A stretch of 64,000 nucleotides of DNA from Salinibacter sp. 10B (GCF_002954405.1 NZ_MQWC01000004.1:3948613-4012612), one strand, 5' to 3'. Counted from the first letter of the stretch, positions 1 to 10,071 are shown. Translations and numbers: made by a program. The notes: a model not told the origin generated them from the letters alone.

Positions 1-1
1 G

Positions 2-2164
2 CGGGCGCTGCGCGGGCTCTACGAGTGGGTGCGTGAGAACTACGATCCGGCGATTCTCATCCGGATGCTGCGCGAGCGGCTCCTGCGGACGGATCGCTGG
101 CTCGATCGCGAAATTGACGACTCTGATGAGGGCAATCTGCCGAGCCTACGTCCGCACGAGGCGGCGACGCTTCTGGCCGGCCGATCCTACGAATCCGGTC
201 GGGACGGGCTGCTCGGCGGCCTTCAATCGGCGATTTCCTCTGTGAAGAAGAAATCGGAGGAACGGGCCGATTGCACCCTAACGGATCGGGAAGAGCGGCG
301 CCTGGAGCGACGTCGGTTGCTGGCCGGATACCTGAAGGCGCTCGTGGAATTGGTGCCGCGCGAGGGCGACGTGCGGATGCTAGCAGAGAACAGTTGCACG
401 TTTCTTCAGACGTTCGGTCCGTTGGATCCTGTAGAAGATGTGGCGGAGGAGGAGCGCACGCTCGACGAGGCGGCCCGCCAGCTCCTCTACGATCGCCTCA
501 CCCGACTCAGCGAGATGGAGGTTTCGTGCGAGGCGTCGGATCGTCAATTGGCCGCGATGATGGGGCGGTGGCTCGACGAGCAGGCCGTGCAGGCGCAGCG
601 CCCTCGCCCCGGCCACGTGCACGTCCTGCCGCTCGAAAGCGCCGGCTACAGCGACCGGTCGCACTTGTCCGTCGTGGGGCTCGATGGCACCACCTTCGCC
701 GCGCCCATGGTGGACAACGGCATGCTGCAGGACGCCGACCGGCGCGCCCTGGTGGAGTCGCTTACGACTGTTGCGGAGGAGACCCGTCCCACCACGCCCG
801 CCGACGATGCCCTGTGGCGGGCCGCCTGTGCTCTGGAACGACACCGTGGGCCCACGGCCTACTACACGCGCATCTTCGATGTCGAGGCCGGGGAGGAGCG
901 GGATCCGTCGTCGCTCTTTCTGCAGAAAGAAAGTGAGGCGCTTGCGGGCCAATCGGATGACGACAAACAGGAAGCGTCCCGCACGGTTGGCCTCATCCCG
1001 GCCGCTGACGGCATCGCGATTGCTGATCGCGACCGGTGGCTGTCGTCGTATCGTCGGGGACGTCAGCGCACAGAGGCGTTGGCCGACGAGGAGACCTCGG
1101 CCCGCGATCGGCTGGAGGCAGAGCATCCGTGGATTGTAGACGGTGAGGCGGCCCGGCAGGCGCGGCAGTCCGACCGCTATACCGTCCATGACGGACTCTT
1201 GCCCGCAGCCGACTATCCGGAGCTTGATTTCTTTGGGGACGATGAGCGACCCGTGTCGGCCTCGCGGCTCGAAACCCTCGCCGAGGCGCCGTACGTCTAC
1301 TTCCTGAAATACGTTCTCGGCGTGCGATCCCTCGATGAACCCGCGATCAACGACGATCCGTGGTTCAACCCGCTGCGGAAGGGCACGCTCCTCCACGCGA
1401 TCTACGAGCAGTTCATGGAGGACTTAAAGGGAGAGCCCCCTTCTGCTGAAGATCTCGGAGATCTGATGGAAATCGTCGAAGAGAAGTTGGAGAAAGAGAT
1501 GGAAGAATCTGCGGCTCCATCCGAGGTTGCAAAGCAATCGGCGCTGCGAGCGCTCCGTCGCAACGCGAAGCTCTTCCTCCGCGCCGAGATCGAGCACGGA
1601 GAGAACTACGCCCCTGATGGGTTCGAATGGGGCTTCGGCTTTCCGCCGCATCGTCGCGAGGATCAGGACCACGACACTCCCGCTCGTCTGACGGTCGACG
1701 ATCGATCGCTGCAGCTTCGTGGCCGCATTGATCGGGTGGATCGCAATCGCGAGACTGGGAATCTTGTGGCCTGGGACTACAAGACCGGCGGCACGTCGTC
1801 CTACGACGAAAGCGACCCGCTGCAGGACGGCAAAACGCTCCAGTGGGCGCTCTATGCCTACGCGCTGGAGGCCCTGTGGGGCGAGACCGTGGAGGCCTCG
1901 GGGTACTTCTTTGCGACGGCGGCGGAGGTGGGCCGTCGGATGACCGCGTCTCCCGATGCACACCGGACGGCGGTGAATCGTCTTCTGTCGCGGCTGGGGG
2001 CTCTGGCGGAGAGTGGGACCTTTCCGGTGGCGCCGCATCTGCCAGACGTGACGGACTGGAAGTGGAACGGGTACGACCGCATCGTCAAGGATCTGCGGGA
2101 GCGGCGGCGGGAGCTGAAGGGCAAGGCGTATCCGGAGGATCGGCCCGAGCCGCCCTCGTTCTGA
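2..2164 (+). CDS. addB: AddB-like PD-(D/E)XK nuclease subunit, 5' end outside window
   Basis: The reading frame is open to the left window edge, so the N-terminus is missing; a GTG at 29 is only the first possible start inside the window. The C-terminal third carries a RecB-family nuclease: an S-x-LE-TLAEAPYVYFLKYVLGV-like entry near nt 1260-1325, RKGTLLHAIYEQF near 1378, GRIDRVD near 1720-1742 and WDYKTGG near 1772. These supply the Asp and the D-x-K triad of the PD-(D/E)XK fold. By family knowledge it resects double-strand breaks together with the helicase encoded downstream. The Cys of the CPF motif that anchors the AddB iron-sulfur cluster is Ala here, and no Cys cluster is visible at the C-terminus, so the Fe-S staple seems absent. 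A 349-nt gap separates it from the helicase gene. Confidence 0.82.
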   Translation, partial: RALRGLYEWVRENYDPAILIRMLRERLLRTDRWLDREIDDSDEGNLPSLRPHEAATLLAGRSYESGRDGLLGGLQSAISSVKKKSEERADCTLTDREERRLERRRLLAGYLKALVELVPREGDVRMLAENSCTFLQTFGPLDPVEDVAEEERTLDEAARQLLYDRLTRLSEMEVSCEASDRQLAAMMGRWLDEQAVQAQRPRPGHVHVLPLESAGYSDRSHLSVVGLDGTTFAAPMVDNGMLQDADRRALVESLTTVAEETRPTTPADDALWRAACALERHRGPTAYYTRIFDVEAGEERDPSSLFLQKESEALAGQSDDDKQEASRTVGLIPAADGIAIADRDRWLSSYRRGRQRTEALADEETSARDRLEAEHPWIVDGEAARQARQSDRYTVHDGLLPAADYPELDFFGDDERPVSASRLETLAEAPYVYFLKYVLGVRSLDEPAINDDPWFNPLRKGTLLHAIYEQFMEDLKGEPPSAEDLGDLMEIVEEKLEKEMEESAAPSEVAKQSALRALRRNAKLFLRAEIEHGENYAPDGFEWGFGFPPHRREDQDHDTPARLTVDDRSLQLRGRIDRVDRNRETGNLVAWDYKTGGTSSYDESDPLQDGKTLQWALYAYALEALWGETVEASGYFFATAAEVGRRMTASPDAHRTAVNRLLSRLGALAESGTFPVAPHLPDVTDWKWNGYDRIVKDLRERRRELKGKAYPEDRPEPPSF

Positions 2165-2513
2165 GTCTTCTCAATTTTCAATGGTGCTTTTTCGGTCACA
2201 TTCGGCACTTGCATCCTGCAGTGGGGCGTCATCCATTTTGGATGTCCTTTTTGTCTTGGTACAAAAGGGACTGAAAAGATCAAGGCTGTGAAGAAAACGG
2301 CTGAGTCCCTCGACTCGTCACTGAAATTCGGCAAACTCCCAAACCGACAGTGGTCGGTTCGCTCAGACATCCCGAATTTCGGTTGCTGTGAGTCTCAGGA
2401 CTCTCCGCGCCGTTTTCTTCAAGGCCGTGGGTGTTTTCCCGTATGAAGAGAGGCCAGCAATCGTACTCTACCGTCCCTTCTTCTCTTTCAGCTTTCGGCG
2501 TCGACCTCATCTG
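2165..2513. other. Intergenic, two small hairpins
   Basis: No convincing gene. Two inverted repeats follow each other: ATCCA-TTT-TGGAT (2231-2243), and an 11-bp stem with one G-T pair at 2244-2254/2261-2271 with a 6-nt loop. No T-tract follows, so a terminator role is uncertain. The downstream helicase frame stays open back to a GTG at 2388, but that extension encodes an unconserved-looking Phe/Arg-rich stretch and is probably not translated. Confidence 0.4.
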
Positions 2514-5500
2514 ATGAAAGCAACATCTCTCCAAGATCAGTCAGAGCGCTACGATGATGCAGCCGTCCGGCGGCGGATTGGGCCGTGGGACGAGGACGGT
2601 GTTCCCGATCTCGATGCGTTCGATCCGGATACCAATTTCGTGGTGACGGCGGCGGCCGGATCGGGCAAGACGACGGCGCTCGTGGCCCGCATGGTGGCGC
2701 TGGTGCGGCAGGGCGTGCCTGTTCGGGACCTCACCGCCATCACGTTCACGCGGAAGGCGGCGGGGGAAATGAGCACCCGGTTCTTCAAAGAGTTGCAGGA
2801 AGCGCGGGTTGTGTTGCCGGACGGGTCTGCGCAGCACGAGCGTGTCACCCGGGCGCTCGGCAGTGTGCAGTCCGCCTTCATCGGCACCATCCACTCGTTT
2901 TGTGCTCGGCTCCTGCGCGAACGGCCTCTTGCAGCGGGCCTGCCCCCGGACTTTACGGCGGGACTGGAGGACCGGGAGGAGCGACAGCTCCGGGACCGTG
3001 CGTGGCAGCAGCACCTGAGCAGGGTGCACGAAGACTCGCCAGAAAGGATTGAGCGCATTGCCGAGTACGGCCTCGATCCGCAGGACCTCACGGCCTTCTT
3101 CGAGCGGCTCTGTGCCTACCCCGAACTTTCTCCGCTCGTCGACGCACCGGACGAGCCGCCGGCGCTGGACGCGGCGGTGGCAGCGGCCCGCGAACGGCTC
3201 CGCGAGTGGGATGCTCGTCGCCCCGATACGTTGCCCAAGGGGGAAGACGACGTGATGGCGGCCTTCGACACGGCCCGACGGATGCTCCGCTATCGCGATC
3301 TGGACGCGCCCGCCGAAAAAGCGGAGTTTCTATCGTTGTTTTCCGACGTGTCGGATGCGGAGCGGGCCGACGTCAAGATCACCTACTGGAAAGGCGATCA
3401 GGTTGACAACAAGGACTGGGCGAGGTCCCTTCGCGACGATTTGTTGCCCAGCTTCATCGAAACGACCGTGCAGCCGGTCCTCCGAGACTGGGAGGCGCTC
3501 GTGCATGAGGCGGTGGTCGACTTTACACAGCCGGCTGTCGAGCGCTACCGGGAGCTACGGCGGGAAGAGGGCCTGCTCACGTTCCACGACCTGCTCTCCC
3601 ATACGCGCGATCTGCTCCGTGATCACCCCGACGTGCGACGGACGATTCAAGAGCGGTACCCGATTCTTCTGGTCGACGAATTTCAGGACACCGATCCTCT
3701 CCAGGCCGAAATCCTCTCGTTCCTCGCCAGTCAGGACCCGATGGAGCGGACGTGGGACGCGTGCCGGCCTCGCGACGGCAGCCTCTTCATCGTGGGCGAC
3801 GACAAGCAGTCGATCTACCGGTTTCGCCGGGCGGACAAGGGCGTGTTCGACGCCTTCCGCACGCGCATCGACGACGAGCCGAACGGAGAGGCCGTTACGC
3901 TCACGAAGAACTTCCGCTCGCGGACGCCCATCTGCGAGTGGTGCAACGACGCGTTCGGGGCCATCTTTGACGACCCCAACCTCCGAGACCTTCAGGCCGA
4001 GTACGTGCCGTTCGATCCCCAGCGAGCCGCTGGACCCGAGGGGACGGCCCTGCGCCGGAATCCGCTGGACAAAGTGGGCTGGAACCGGGGCCGTCAGATT
4101 GCCGAGCAGGACGCCACCCGCATCGCACGGTTCATTCAGGCGGCCCGGGCGGGAGACGCTGAATCTGATTTTTATCGGGATGAGGAGGGCGCCGTCTTCG
4201 AGGATGAGGTCAATTTTTCGGACTTCCTCATCCTGACCCGCGCCAAGACGCGGCTCGGGGTCTACACCGACGTGCTGGCCCGTTACGGCATTCCGTACAC
4301 CGTCACCGGCAGCGAAGACCTGGGCGACAGCGACGAGCTCAAGGCCGTGGTCGACCTCCTGCGCGCGGCGCTGCGCCCGGACGATCCGATTGCGGCGGTG
4401 GCCTACCTGAAGGGGGCACTGGCCGGGTGGAGCGACGACGATCTGTATCGGTTCCGTCGGGCCGGCGGGGACTTCGGGCAGATGGACGAACCGGTGCCCG
4501 ACGCCGTTTGGGAGGCGCTGGACGATGACCGGACAGATCGGATAGAGGGGGCTTTCGATCGGGTGCGACACGCTCGTTCCGTCGTGCTGTCAGAGCGACC
4601 GAGTGTTGGCATCGAGCAGATCGTCGACGCGTTCGGCCTTCTGGCCGGGGCGGCGCATCCCGACGATCCGGCCGAAGCGTCCATGCGGGCCGGGGCGGTG
4701 CTTCGCATCACCAGCTACGTGCAGCACCTGGGGGCACAGGGGCTGGGGTGGGGCGAGGTGGTGGAGGAACTCGACCTCATTCTGGAGGGGGAGGAGTCCG
4801 TGGATGGCATGACGTTAGAGACCGGTGGAGGGGATGCGGTGCGGGTGATGAACGTGCACCAGGCGAAGGGACTGGAAGCGCCGGTCGTTTTTCTGGCGGA
4901 TCCCTACAGCAGTGGCAGCGCACCCAAGCCGACGCTTCACCTCCGCCGTAAAGAGAATGAGATTGTAGCGCCGGTGGTGCAGGGCGAAGGCTACTTCACG
5001 CGCATCACGCACGCCCCGCTCGGTTGGCACGACGATACGCAGGCGTCCTACCGGGGAGAAGAGGAACGGCACGAGGCGGCTGAGGAGCACCGCCTTCTCT
5101 ACGTCGCAGCCACGCGGGCCGAGCGCCTGCTGGTCGTGTCTACCTACCCAGAGAAGCCGAACGACGGGCCGTGGGCGCCGCTCTACGAGCCCCTCCAGGC
5201 GGCGGACGTACCGGCGCTTGCGGTTCCGGAGGGCAAGCCGCCCATTCCCCCACGAGCACCGGCCCCGGATCTGGAAGAACATCGCACCCGGCGAACCGAG
5301 CGGATTGCAACCCAGTCGCATCCGTCCTATACCTACACGTTCGTGACCGATGAGAAGGAGGGAGGAGCGCTTCTTCGTGCAGAAGCCGGGTATGGGCGCG
5401 AATTCGGGACCGCGATGCACCGTTTGTTCGAGCAGGTCGTGCGGCACCGTCTCACGCCTCTGGAGGTGTCCGACGATGTCCTTCAACACGTGCTCGAACA

Positions 5501-5921
5501 GGAAGACGCCGAGGTCACAGAAGCAACGGTGCGCCGTCTGCGCTCCATGCTGGTAGCCTTTCAGGAGAGCTGGATCTGGGAGGAACTTCAGGCCGCATCA
5601 GAGCTCCACACTGAGCATCCGTTTGCTAGACAGATGACCGACAGCGAAGGAGGAGAATCGTCTGAGCAGATACTGCGAGGGGATATTGATCTGCTCTATC
5701 GGCGCGACGACACGTGGACGCTCGTCGACTTCAAGAGTGATCGGGTTGACGACGCGGAGGGGCTGGCGACGGCACTTGGACCCAATCACAAGTACCGGCG
5801 GCAGGTTCGGGCGTACGTGGAGGCGTGGACCGACGTGACCGGAGAGCCGGTGGGGACGTCGGGCCTTTGGTTTGCGGATGCGGGGACGTTCGTCTCCGAT
5901 GCCGGTGCCGGGGCGGCCTAA
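2514..5921 (+). CDS. addA: AddA-like UvrD/RecB-family helicase-nuclease
   Basis: A 1135-residue protein from ATG 2514; an upstream GTG at 2388 would add 42 unlikely residues. Walker A GSGKTT is at residues 49-54, and TFTRKAAGEM (motif Ia) follows. VDEFQDTDPLQ (Walker B/motif II) lies near residue 388, GDDKQSIYRFR (motif III) near 425, and VMNVHQAKGLE and LLYVAATRAE (motifs V and VI) near 780-870. The C-terminal nuclease shows GDIDLLY near 1055 and LVDFKSD near 1071. This is the superfamily-1 helicase plus PD-(D/E)XK arrangement of AddA, which acts with AddB in double-strand break resection and recombination. The preceding gene supplies the matching AddB-like nuclease. The stop codon abuts the stop of the convergent gluconokinase gene with no gap. 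Confidence 0.9.
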   Translation: MKATSLQDQSERYDDAAVRRRIGPWDEDGVPDLDAFDPDTNFVVTAAAGSGKTTALVARMVALVRQGVPVRDLTAITFTRKAAGEMSTRFFKELQEARVVLPDGSAQHERVTRALGSVQSAFIGTIHSFCARLLRERPLAAGLPPDFTAGLEDREERQLRDRAWQQHLSRVHEDSPERIERIAEYGLDPQDLTAFFERLCAYPELSPLVDAPDEPPALDAAVAAARERLREWDARRPDTLPKGEDDVMAAFDTARRMLRYRDLDAPAEKAEFLSLFSDVSDAERADVKITYWKGDQVDNKDWARSLRDDLLPSFIETTVQPVLRDWEALVHEAVVDFTQPAVERYRELRREEGLLTFHDLLSHTRDLLRDHPDVRRTIQERYPILLVDEFQDTDPLQAEILSFLASQDPMERTWDACRPRDGSLFIVGDDKQSIYRFRRADKGVFDAFRTRIDDEPNGEAVTLTKNFRSRTPICEWCNDAFGAIFDDPNLRDLQAEYVPFDPQRAAGPEGTALRRNPLDKVGWNRGRQIAEQDATRIARFIQAARAGDAESDFYRDEEGAVFEDEVNFSDFLILTRAKTRLGVYTDVLARYGIPYTVTGSEDLGDSDELKAVVDLLRAALRPDDPIAAVAYLKGALAGWSDDDLYRFRRAGGDFGQMDEPVPDAVWEALDDDRTDRIEGAFDRVRHARSVVLSERPSVGIEQIVDAFGLLAGAAHPDDPAEASMRAGAVLRITSYVQHLGAQGLGWGEVVEELDLILEGEESVDGMTLETGGGDAVRVMNVHQAKGLEAPVVFLADPYSSGSAPKPTLHLRRKENEIVAPVVQGEGYFTRITHAPLGWHDDTQASYRGEEERHEAAEEHRLLYVAATRAERLLVVSTYPEKPNDGPWAPLYEPLQAADVPALAVPEGKPPIPPRAPAPDLEEHRTRRTERIATQSHPSYTYTFVTDEKEGGALLRAEAGYGREFGTAMHRLFEQVVRHRLTPLEVSDDVLQHVLEQEDAEVTEATVRRLRSMLVAFQESWIWEELQAASELHTEHPFARQMTDSEGGESSEQILRGDIDLLYRRDDTWTLVDFKSDRVDDAEGLATALGPNHKYRRQVRAYVEAWTDVTGEPVGTSGLWFADAGTFVSDAGAGAA

Positions 5922-6458
5922 TTAGGAAGGGGAGGAGAGTTCCGACATCTGATTGCGGATGGACTCCACAATCTCGTCCGGGGGGGCGTCGATGTGCACG
6001 ATCACGGCCTCCTCGGGAGTTGGCTCCTCCAGCGTGGCAAACTGGCTGTCGAGAAGGTCAGCGTCGAAGAAGTGATCGGCGCGGGCCTCCATCCGCTTGC
6101 GGATGAGGTCGTACTCGCCGCGAAGGTAAACGAGATGAGCGTTCTCGGCACCGTCCAGGAGCACGTCGCGATACGAGGATTTGAGGGCCGAGCAAGCGAC
6201 GATAGCCGGATCGTTGGTCGCGAGGCGCTCGTCAATGAACGCGCGAATGGAGCGCAGCCACGGCCAGCGGTCCTCGTCTGTTAGGGGCTCGCCCCGACGC
6301 ATCTTGGCCACGTTCGCGTCCGGATGGAAATCGTCTCCGTCCACGAAGTCCCAATCCAGGACCTCGGCCAGCCGGGTGCCGATCGTCGTTTTGCCCGATC
6401 CCGACACTCCCATCAACACAATGACCATTGGCCTGTCGGGATCAAATTCCACATTCAT
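5922..6458 (-). CDS. gntK: Gluconokinase
   Basis: A 178-residue single-domain P-loop kinase of the expected size for thermoresistant-type gluconokinase, which phosphorylates D-gluconate to 6-phosphogluconate for the pentose phosphate or Entner-Doudoroff routes. Visible signatures are the P-loop GVSGSGKTT (residues 17-25), DGDDFHP, MRRGEPLTDEDRWPWL and the CSALKSSYRD segment, which together are diagnostic of GntK rather than shikimate kinase. It is convergent with addA and their stop codons touch. The ferredoxin gene lies 27 nt upstream on the same strand, so the two could share a transcript. No gluconate transporter is adjacent. Confidence 0.9.
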   Translation of the reverse strand: MNVEFDPDRPMVIVLMGVSGSGKTTIGTRLAEVLDWDFVDGDDFHPDANVAKMRRGEPLTDEDRWPWLRSIRAFIDERLATNDPAIVACSALKSSYRDVLLDGAENAHLVYLRGEYDLIRKRMEARADHFFDADLLDSQFATLEEPTPEEAVIVHIDAPPDEIVESIRNQMSELSSPS

Positions 6459-6485
6459 AGCTCGTCATTCCACACCTGCCGCGGT

Positions 6486-6830
6486 TTACACGTCCCACGT
6501 CAGGATGTCCTGCTCAGACTTGTCGGCGTCCTCCCACTCTTCCGCATTTTCGAGCGGGCCGGACGTTTCAGTGATGTTGTAGCCGAGCTCGCGCCACTGA
6601 TTGGCCAGATACTCGTTCCACTGGATATAGTGCTCGTACTCTTCCGGCAGCTGATCGTCCGGGTAGATGGCCTCTACGGGGCACACCGGTACGCAGGCGT
6701 TGCAGTCGATGCATTCGTCGGGCTGGATGGCCAGAAAGTTCGGGCCCTCGTAAAAGCAATCGACGGGGCAGACCTCCACGCAGTCGGTGTACTTGCAATT
6801 GATGCAGGGCTCGGTAACGACGTACGGCAT
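6486..6830 (-). CDS. fdxA: 7Fe ferredoxin, FdxA type
   Basis: A 114-residue ferredoxin. Cys9, Cys17 and Cys50 match the ligands of a 3Fe-4S cluster, and Cys21, Cys40, Cys43 and Cys46 match those of a 4Fe-4S cluster, the spacing of Azotobacter ferredoxin I. Cys12 and Cys25 are additional. [18 protein letters not shown] is the family signature. The C-terminal 50 residues are acidic, with a WNEYLANQW segment typical of the longer FdxA proteins. It is a cytoplasmic electron carrier with no partner enzyme encoded next to it. The start is the ATG directly before PYVVTEPC, which is the usual FdxA N-terminus. Confidence 0.93.
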   Translation of the reverse strand: MPYVVTEPCINCKYTDCVEVCPVDCFYEGPNFLAIQPDECIDCNACVPVCPVEAIYPDDQLPEEYEHYIQWNEYLANQWRELGYNITETSGPLENAEEWEDADKSEQDILTWDV

Positions 6831-7052
6831 GTGGGGTGGGTGTTGAAAGGTTCGGGTTGGGCGTTTCGCGTGATGCGTTGGCTGCCGGGAACGGACTGAG
6901 CGAGAACGAACGCCGGTAGCTGATAGGTGTGGTGCGGTCTTCGGTTCCTGAGGCGGAAAGGGGTAACTGGGACTTCACCCGGGAGTAGGGATGAGGGAGA
7001 CAGGGAGAAGGAAGCACGACAAAATGCTACGAGTGTCCATGCGCCTCGATCG

Positions 7053-8117
7053 TCAGGCGTTGTCGCTGCTGGCCGAGGAACGAGAGCCGTCCTGGTCGAA
7101 GAGGTCAGCACTGGAGGTGGACGAGCGATCGAAGTGGTCGTAGGCACGCTGCAGGGCGACGCGCCCACGGGGCGTCCGCTCCATGAAGCCCTCCTGGATC
7201 AGATACGGCTCGTAGACCTCCTCCAGGGTGCCCGATTCTTCACCGACGGACACGGCCAAGTTTTTGAGCCCGGTCGGTCCCCCGTCGAAGTTATCAATCA
7301 GCGTGAGGAGGATGCGGGTATCCATGTCGTCGAGGCCGGCCTCGTCCACGTCAAGGGCGTTGAGGGCCCGGTCGGCAATTTCCTTCGTGATCTCACCGTC
7401 GCCTTCGACCTCAGCAAAGTCACGTGTGCGGCGGAGGAGGCGATTGGCCACGCGGGGCGTGCCGCGGCTCCGGCGCGCGATTTCGAAGGCCCCTTCGTCG
7501 GTCGTGCCGACGTCCAGAATTCGGGCCGAGCGTTGCGTGATGGCCTGCAGCACCTCGGCCGAGTAGTAGTCGTACCGAAAGTCGATGCCGAAGCGGGCGC
7601 GGAGGGGAGCGGTAAGCAGACCCTTGCGGGTCGTGGCGCCCACGAGGGTAAAGGGGGGAAGGTCGATTTGCACCGTGCGGGCGTTCGGGCCCTGGTCGAT
7701 TACGATGTCGATGCGGTAGTCTTCCATCGCCGAGTAGAGGTACTCCTCCACGACCGGGCTGAGGCGGTGGATCTCGTCGATGAAGAGCAGGTCGCCCTCC
7801 TCCAGGTTTGTGAGTACCCCCGCGATGTCGGCCGGCTTTTCGAGGACGGGACCGCTGGAGGTCCGGATGCGGGCGCTCATTTCGTTGGCGATGATGTGCG
7901 CTAGGGTCGTCTTCCCTAACCCCGGGGGCCCTGAGAGGAGTACGTGGTCGAGCGTTTCGCCGCGTTGGAGGGCCGCCGTCATGAAGACGTTCAGGTTTTC
8001 CTTGATCTTTTCCTGCCCGATAAACTCATCGAGCGATTGCGGCCGCAGCAGCTTTTCGACGTCGGTTTCGGAGCGGGCGGCCTCGGGATTCAGGGCGTCG
8101 GAGCGGGCGTCACTCAT
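7053..8117 (-). CDS. ruvB: Holliday junction branch-migration ATPase RuvB
   Basis: A 354-residue AAA+ motor of the RuvABC resolvasome. Walker [10 protein letters not shown] is at residues 63-71, Walker [12 protein letters not shown] follows, sensor I is [20 protein letters not shown], and the arginine-finger/sensor II region [16 protein letters not shown] is intact. The C-terminal winged helix contains [12 protein letters not shown] and [16 protein letters not shown]. The N-terminal [12 protein letters not shown] is typical. RuvA and RuvC are not adjacent, as is common in Bacteroidota. Upstream, 42 nt before the start, a 6-bp hairpin (8159-8174) lies in the divergent region shared with rpoN. 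Confidence 0.96.
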   Translation of the reverse strand: MSDARSDALNPEAARSETDVEKLLRPQSLDEFIGQEKIKENLNVFMTAALQRGETLDHVLLSGPPGLGKTTLAHIIANEMSARIRTSSGPVLEKPADIAGVLTNLEEGDLLFIDEIHRLSPVVEEYLYSAMEDYRIDIVIDQGPNARTVQIDLPPFTLVGATTRKGLLTAPLRARFGIDFRYDYYSAEVLQAITQRSARILDVGTTDEGAFEIARRSRGTPRVANRLLRRTRDFAEVEGDGEITKEIADRALNALDVDEAGLDDMDTRILLTLIDNFDGGPTGLKNLAVSVGEESGTLEEVYEPYLIQEGFMERTPRGRVALQRAYDHFDRSSTSSADLFDQDGSRSSASSDNA

Positions 8118-8443
8118 GGGCGAGTGGACGGAAGGGCGGGTGCGGAAAGAGGCGAGAGTGAATCTGTAGATTCAAGCAGGTACCGGGGGCAGGGTTTCAT
8201 GTGTACGATTTGTGTGATCGAACGGTGGGGAATGGGATCTGGGCGCGAGGCGGGTCGGGTCCTGCATTTCAAAAACTTTCGATTGGAAAAAGCGTAGACA
8301 TCACCGAGTTGCGGAATGAATTTTGCCCACTTATTTCGGTTTCTCCATTCTCATCCGTTCCTTGCATCATCCGATCGCCGCATTCTGCGGAGCGTCGGAT
8401 GTTGTGCCGTCCGTTCTGACGTACCAATCCCACGGCCGATTCT
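8118..8443. other. Divergent ruvB-rpoN intergenic region with leader hairpin
   Basis: No gene is visible. This must hold both divergent promoters. A compound hairpin at 8369-8400 has outer arms ATCCGA/TCGGAT and inner arms CCGCA/TGCGG around a TTC loop, 43 nt before the rpoN start codon, so it would lie in the rpoN mRNA leader. A smaller 6-bp hairpin (8159-8174) lies on the ruvB side. No promoter element could be assigned confidently. Confidence 0.4.
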
Positions 8444-9949
8444 ATGCTTGAGCTCAAACAGGAACAGGAACTCCAGCAGAAGCTTTCCCCGCAGCAGATT
8501 CAGTACATCAAACTGCTGCAGCTCAATACGCTGGATCTTGACCAGCGCATCAAGGAGGAGCTGGAAGAGAATCCCCTGTTGGAAGAGGGGCTTGATGAGG
8601 AAGAGCAACGGGAGGAGGAAGAGCTCGACGCGACCGCCGAGGAGATGGAAAACGAGCTCGACACGGAGGAAGAGGAGGAATTCGACGTGGAAGACCTCCT
8701 CAACAATACCGACGACATGTACGGGTACAACAGTCCCGGCTACGACGCGGATGAGGAAGACCGTGATCGGCCCATGCCGGCCGACCAAACACTGGCCGAG
8801 CAGTTGCAGGATCAGATCTCGTTTCTGAACCTGGACGAGACGGACGAAATTATTGCCGATCAGATCATCGGCTCGATTGATGAAGACGGGTACTTGCGGC
8901 GTGAACTGGAGTCGATTATCGACGATATACTCTTTAATCAGGGCGTAGAGGTGACGGAGGCGGAGGTCGAAGAGGTGCTCACGCAGGTGCAGTCGCTCGA
9001 CCCGGCGGGCATCGCCGCGCGCGATCTGCAGGAATGCCTTCTGCTCCAACTTTACCGCATGTCGGAAGACGTCGATGGGCGTCAGACAGCCATCGAAATG
9101 CTGGAGGACCACTATGAGGCCTTCACGATGAAGCACTTCGATAAGTTGAAGAAGCGCCTCGACGTGAACGACAAGGAGCTGAAGGCGGCGTTCGATCTCA
9201 TCCGTCAGCGTCTCGATCCGAAACCGGGCGAGGGGGAGTTTTCAGAGGAGACCAACTACATCACGCCCGACTTTACGGTGCGGTACGTCGACGGGGAGTT
9301 CGTCATTACCCTGAATGGCCGCAACGCGCCGGATCTACACATCTCGCGTCACTATCGCAAGATGCTGGAGAAACTTAAGGCGCAGAAGAAGTCCGACGAG
9401 GACGGTGACATCGACGAGGAGACTCGTCAGTTCCTCAAGTCGAAATTCGACTCTGCCCGCTGGTTCATCAATTCTATCAATCAGCGCCGGCATACCATGT
9501 CGCTGGTGATGGATGCGATCGTGCAGCTACAGAAGGATTTCTTTCGGTACGGCGAGGGACACCTGAAGCCGATGATTCTGAAGGATATAGCCGAGATCAT
9601 CGACATGGACATTTCCACCGTGAGCCGCGTGGTGAACGGGAAGTACGTGCAGACGGAATGGGGAGTTTATGAGCTTAAGTACTTCTTCTCGGAAGGGCTG
9701 GAGACGGTGGATGGGGAGGAGGTTTCAAACAAAGAGGTGAAGGCCGAATTGCAGCGGATCGTGGACGACGAGGATAAGACCGATCCGATGTCCGATCAGG
9801 AGTTGGCCGATGCGCTGGAGGAGCAGGGCTTTAAGATTGCGCGTAGAACGGTATCAAAGTACCGGAAGCATCTTGGCATTCCGGTGGCCCGGCTCCGCAA
9901 GGAAATTGTTATTGAGGAGGGAGAAGACGAGGCAGGAAGAGATGCGTGA
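8444..9949 (+). CDS. rpoN: RNA polymerase sigma-54 factor
   Basis: A 501-residue sigma-54. Region I is Gln/Leu-rich (LKQEQELQQKLSPQQIQYIKLLQLNTLDL), as needed to respond to enhancer-binding ATPases. It is followed by an extremely acidic region II (about residues 40-110) that fits a high-salt proteome. The core-binding and DNA-binding parts follow, with KPMILKDIAEIIDMDISTVSRVVNGKY as the helix-turn-helix and ARRTVSKYRKHL (the RpoN box, read as ARRTVxKYR) close to the C-terminus. It directs transcription from -24/-12 promoters. No sigma-54 activator gene lies in the window. An 11-bp hairpin occurs in its leader at 8369-8400. Confidence 0.96.
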   Translation: MLELKQEQELQQKLSPQQIQYIKLLQLNTLDLDQRIKEELEENPLLEEGLDEEEQREEEELDATAEEMENELDTEEEEEFDVEDLLNNTDDMYGYNSPGYDADEEDRDRPMPADQTLAEQLQDQISFLNLDETDEIIADQIIGSIDEDGYLRRELESIIDDILFNQGVEVTEAEVEEVLTQVQSLDPAGIAARDLQECLLLQLYRMSEDVDGRQTAIEMLEDHYEAFTMKHFDKLKKRLDVNDKELKAAFDLIRQRLDPKPGEGEFSEETNYITPDFTVRYVDGEFVITLNGRNAPDLHISRHYRKMLEKLKAQKKSDEDGDIDEETRQFLKSKFDSARWFINSINQRRHTMSLVMDAIVQLQKDFFRYGEGHLKPMILKDIAEIIDMDISTVSRVVNGKYVQTEWGVYELKYFFSEGLETVDGEEVSNKEVKAELQRIVDDEDKTDPMSDQELADALEEQGFKIARRTVSKYRKHLGIPVARLRKEIVIEEGEDEAGRDA

Positions 9950-9953
9950 TTGT

Positions 9954-9992
9954 GTGATGCGTGAACATGCTTTTCTATTCATCACGCTTCAC
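9954..9992. terminator. Inverted repeat between convergent genes
   Basis: An 11-bp inverted repeat with a single mismatch (9954-9964 and 9982-9992, 17-nt loop) lies 4 nt after the rpoN stop and faces the convergent gene at 10072. It could end transcription from both sides, but no strong T-tract follows. Confidence 0.35.
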
Positions 9993-10071
9993 TTAATCAT
10001 GTCGTGGTTCTCCAAATGAGGCCGGAACGGGAAGAGCGATTTCTCTAGGTTCCGGGGCTCGCTCCGAGCAA

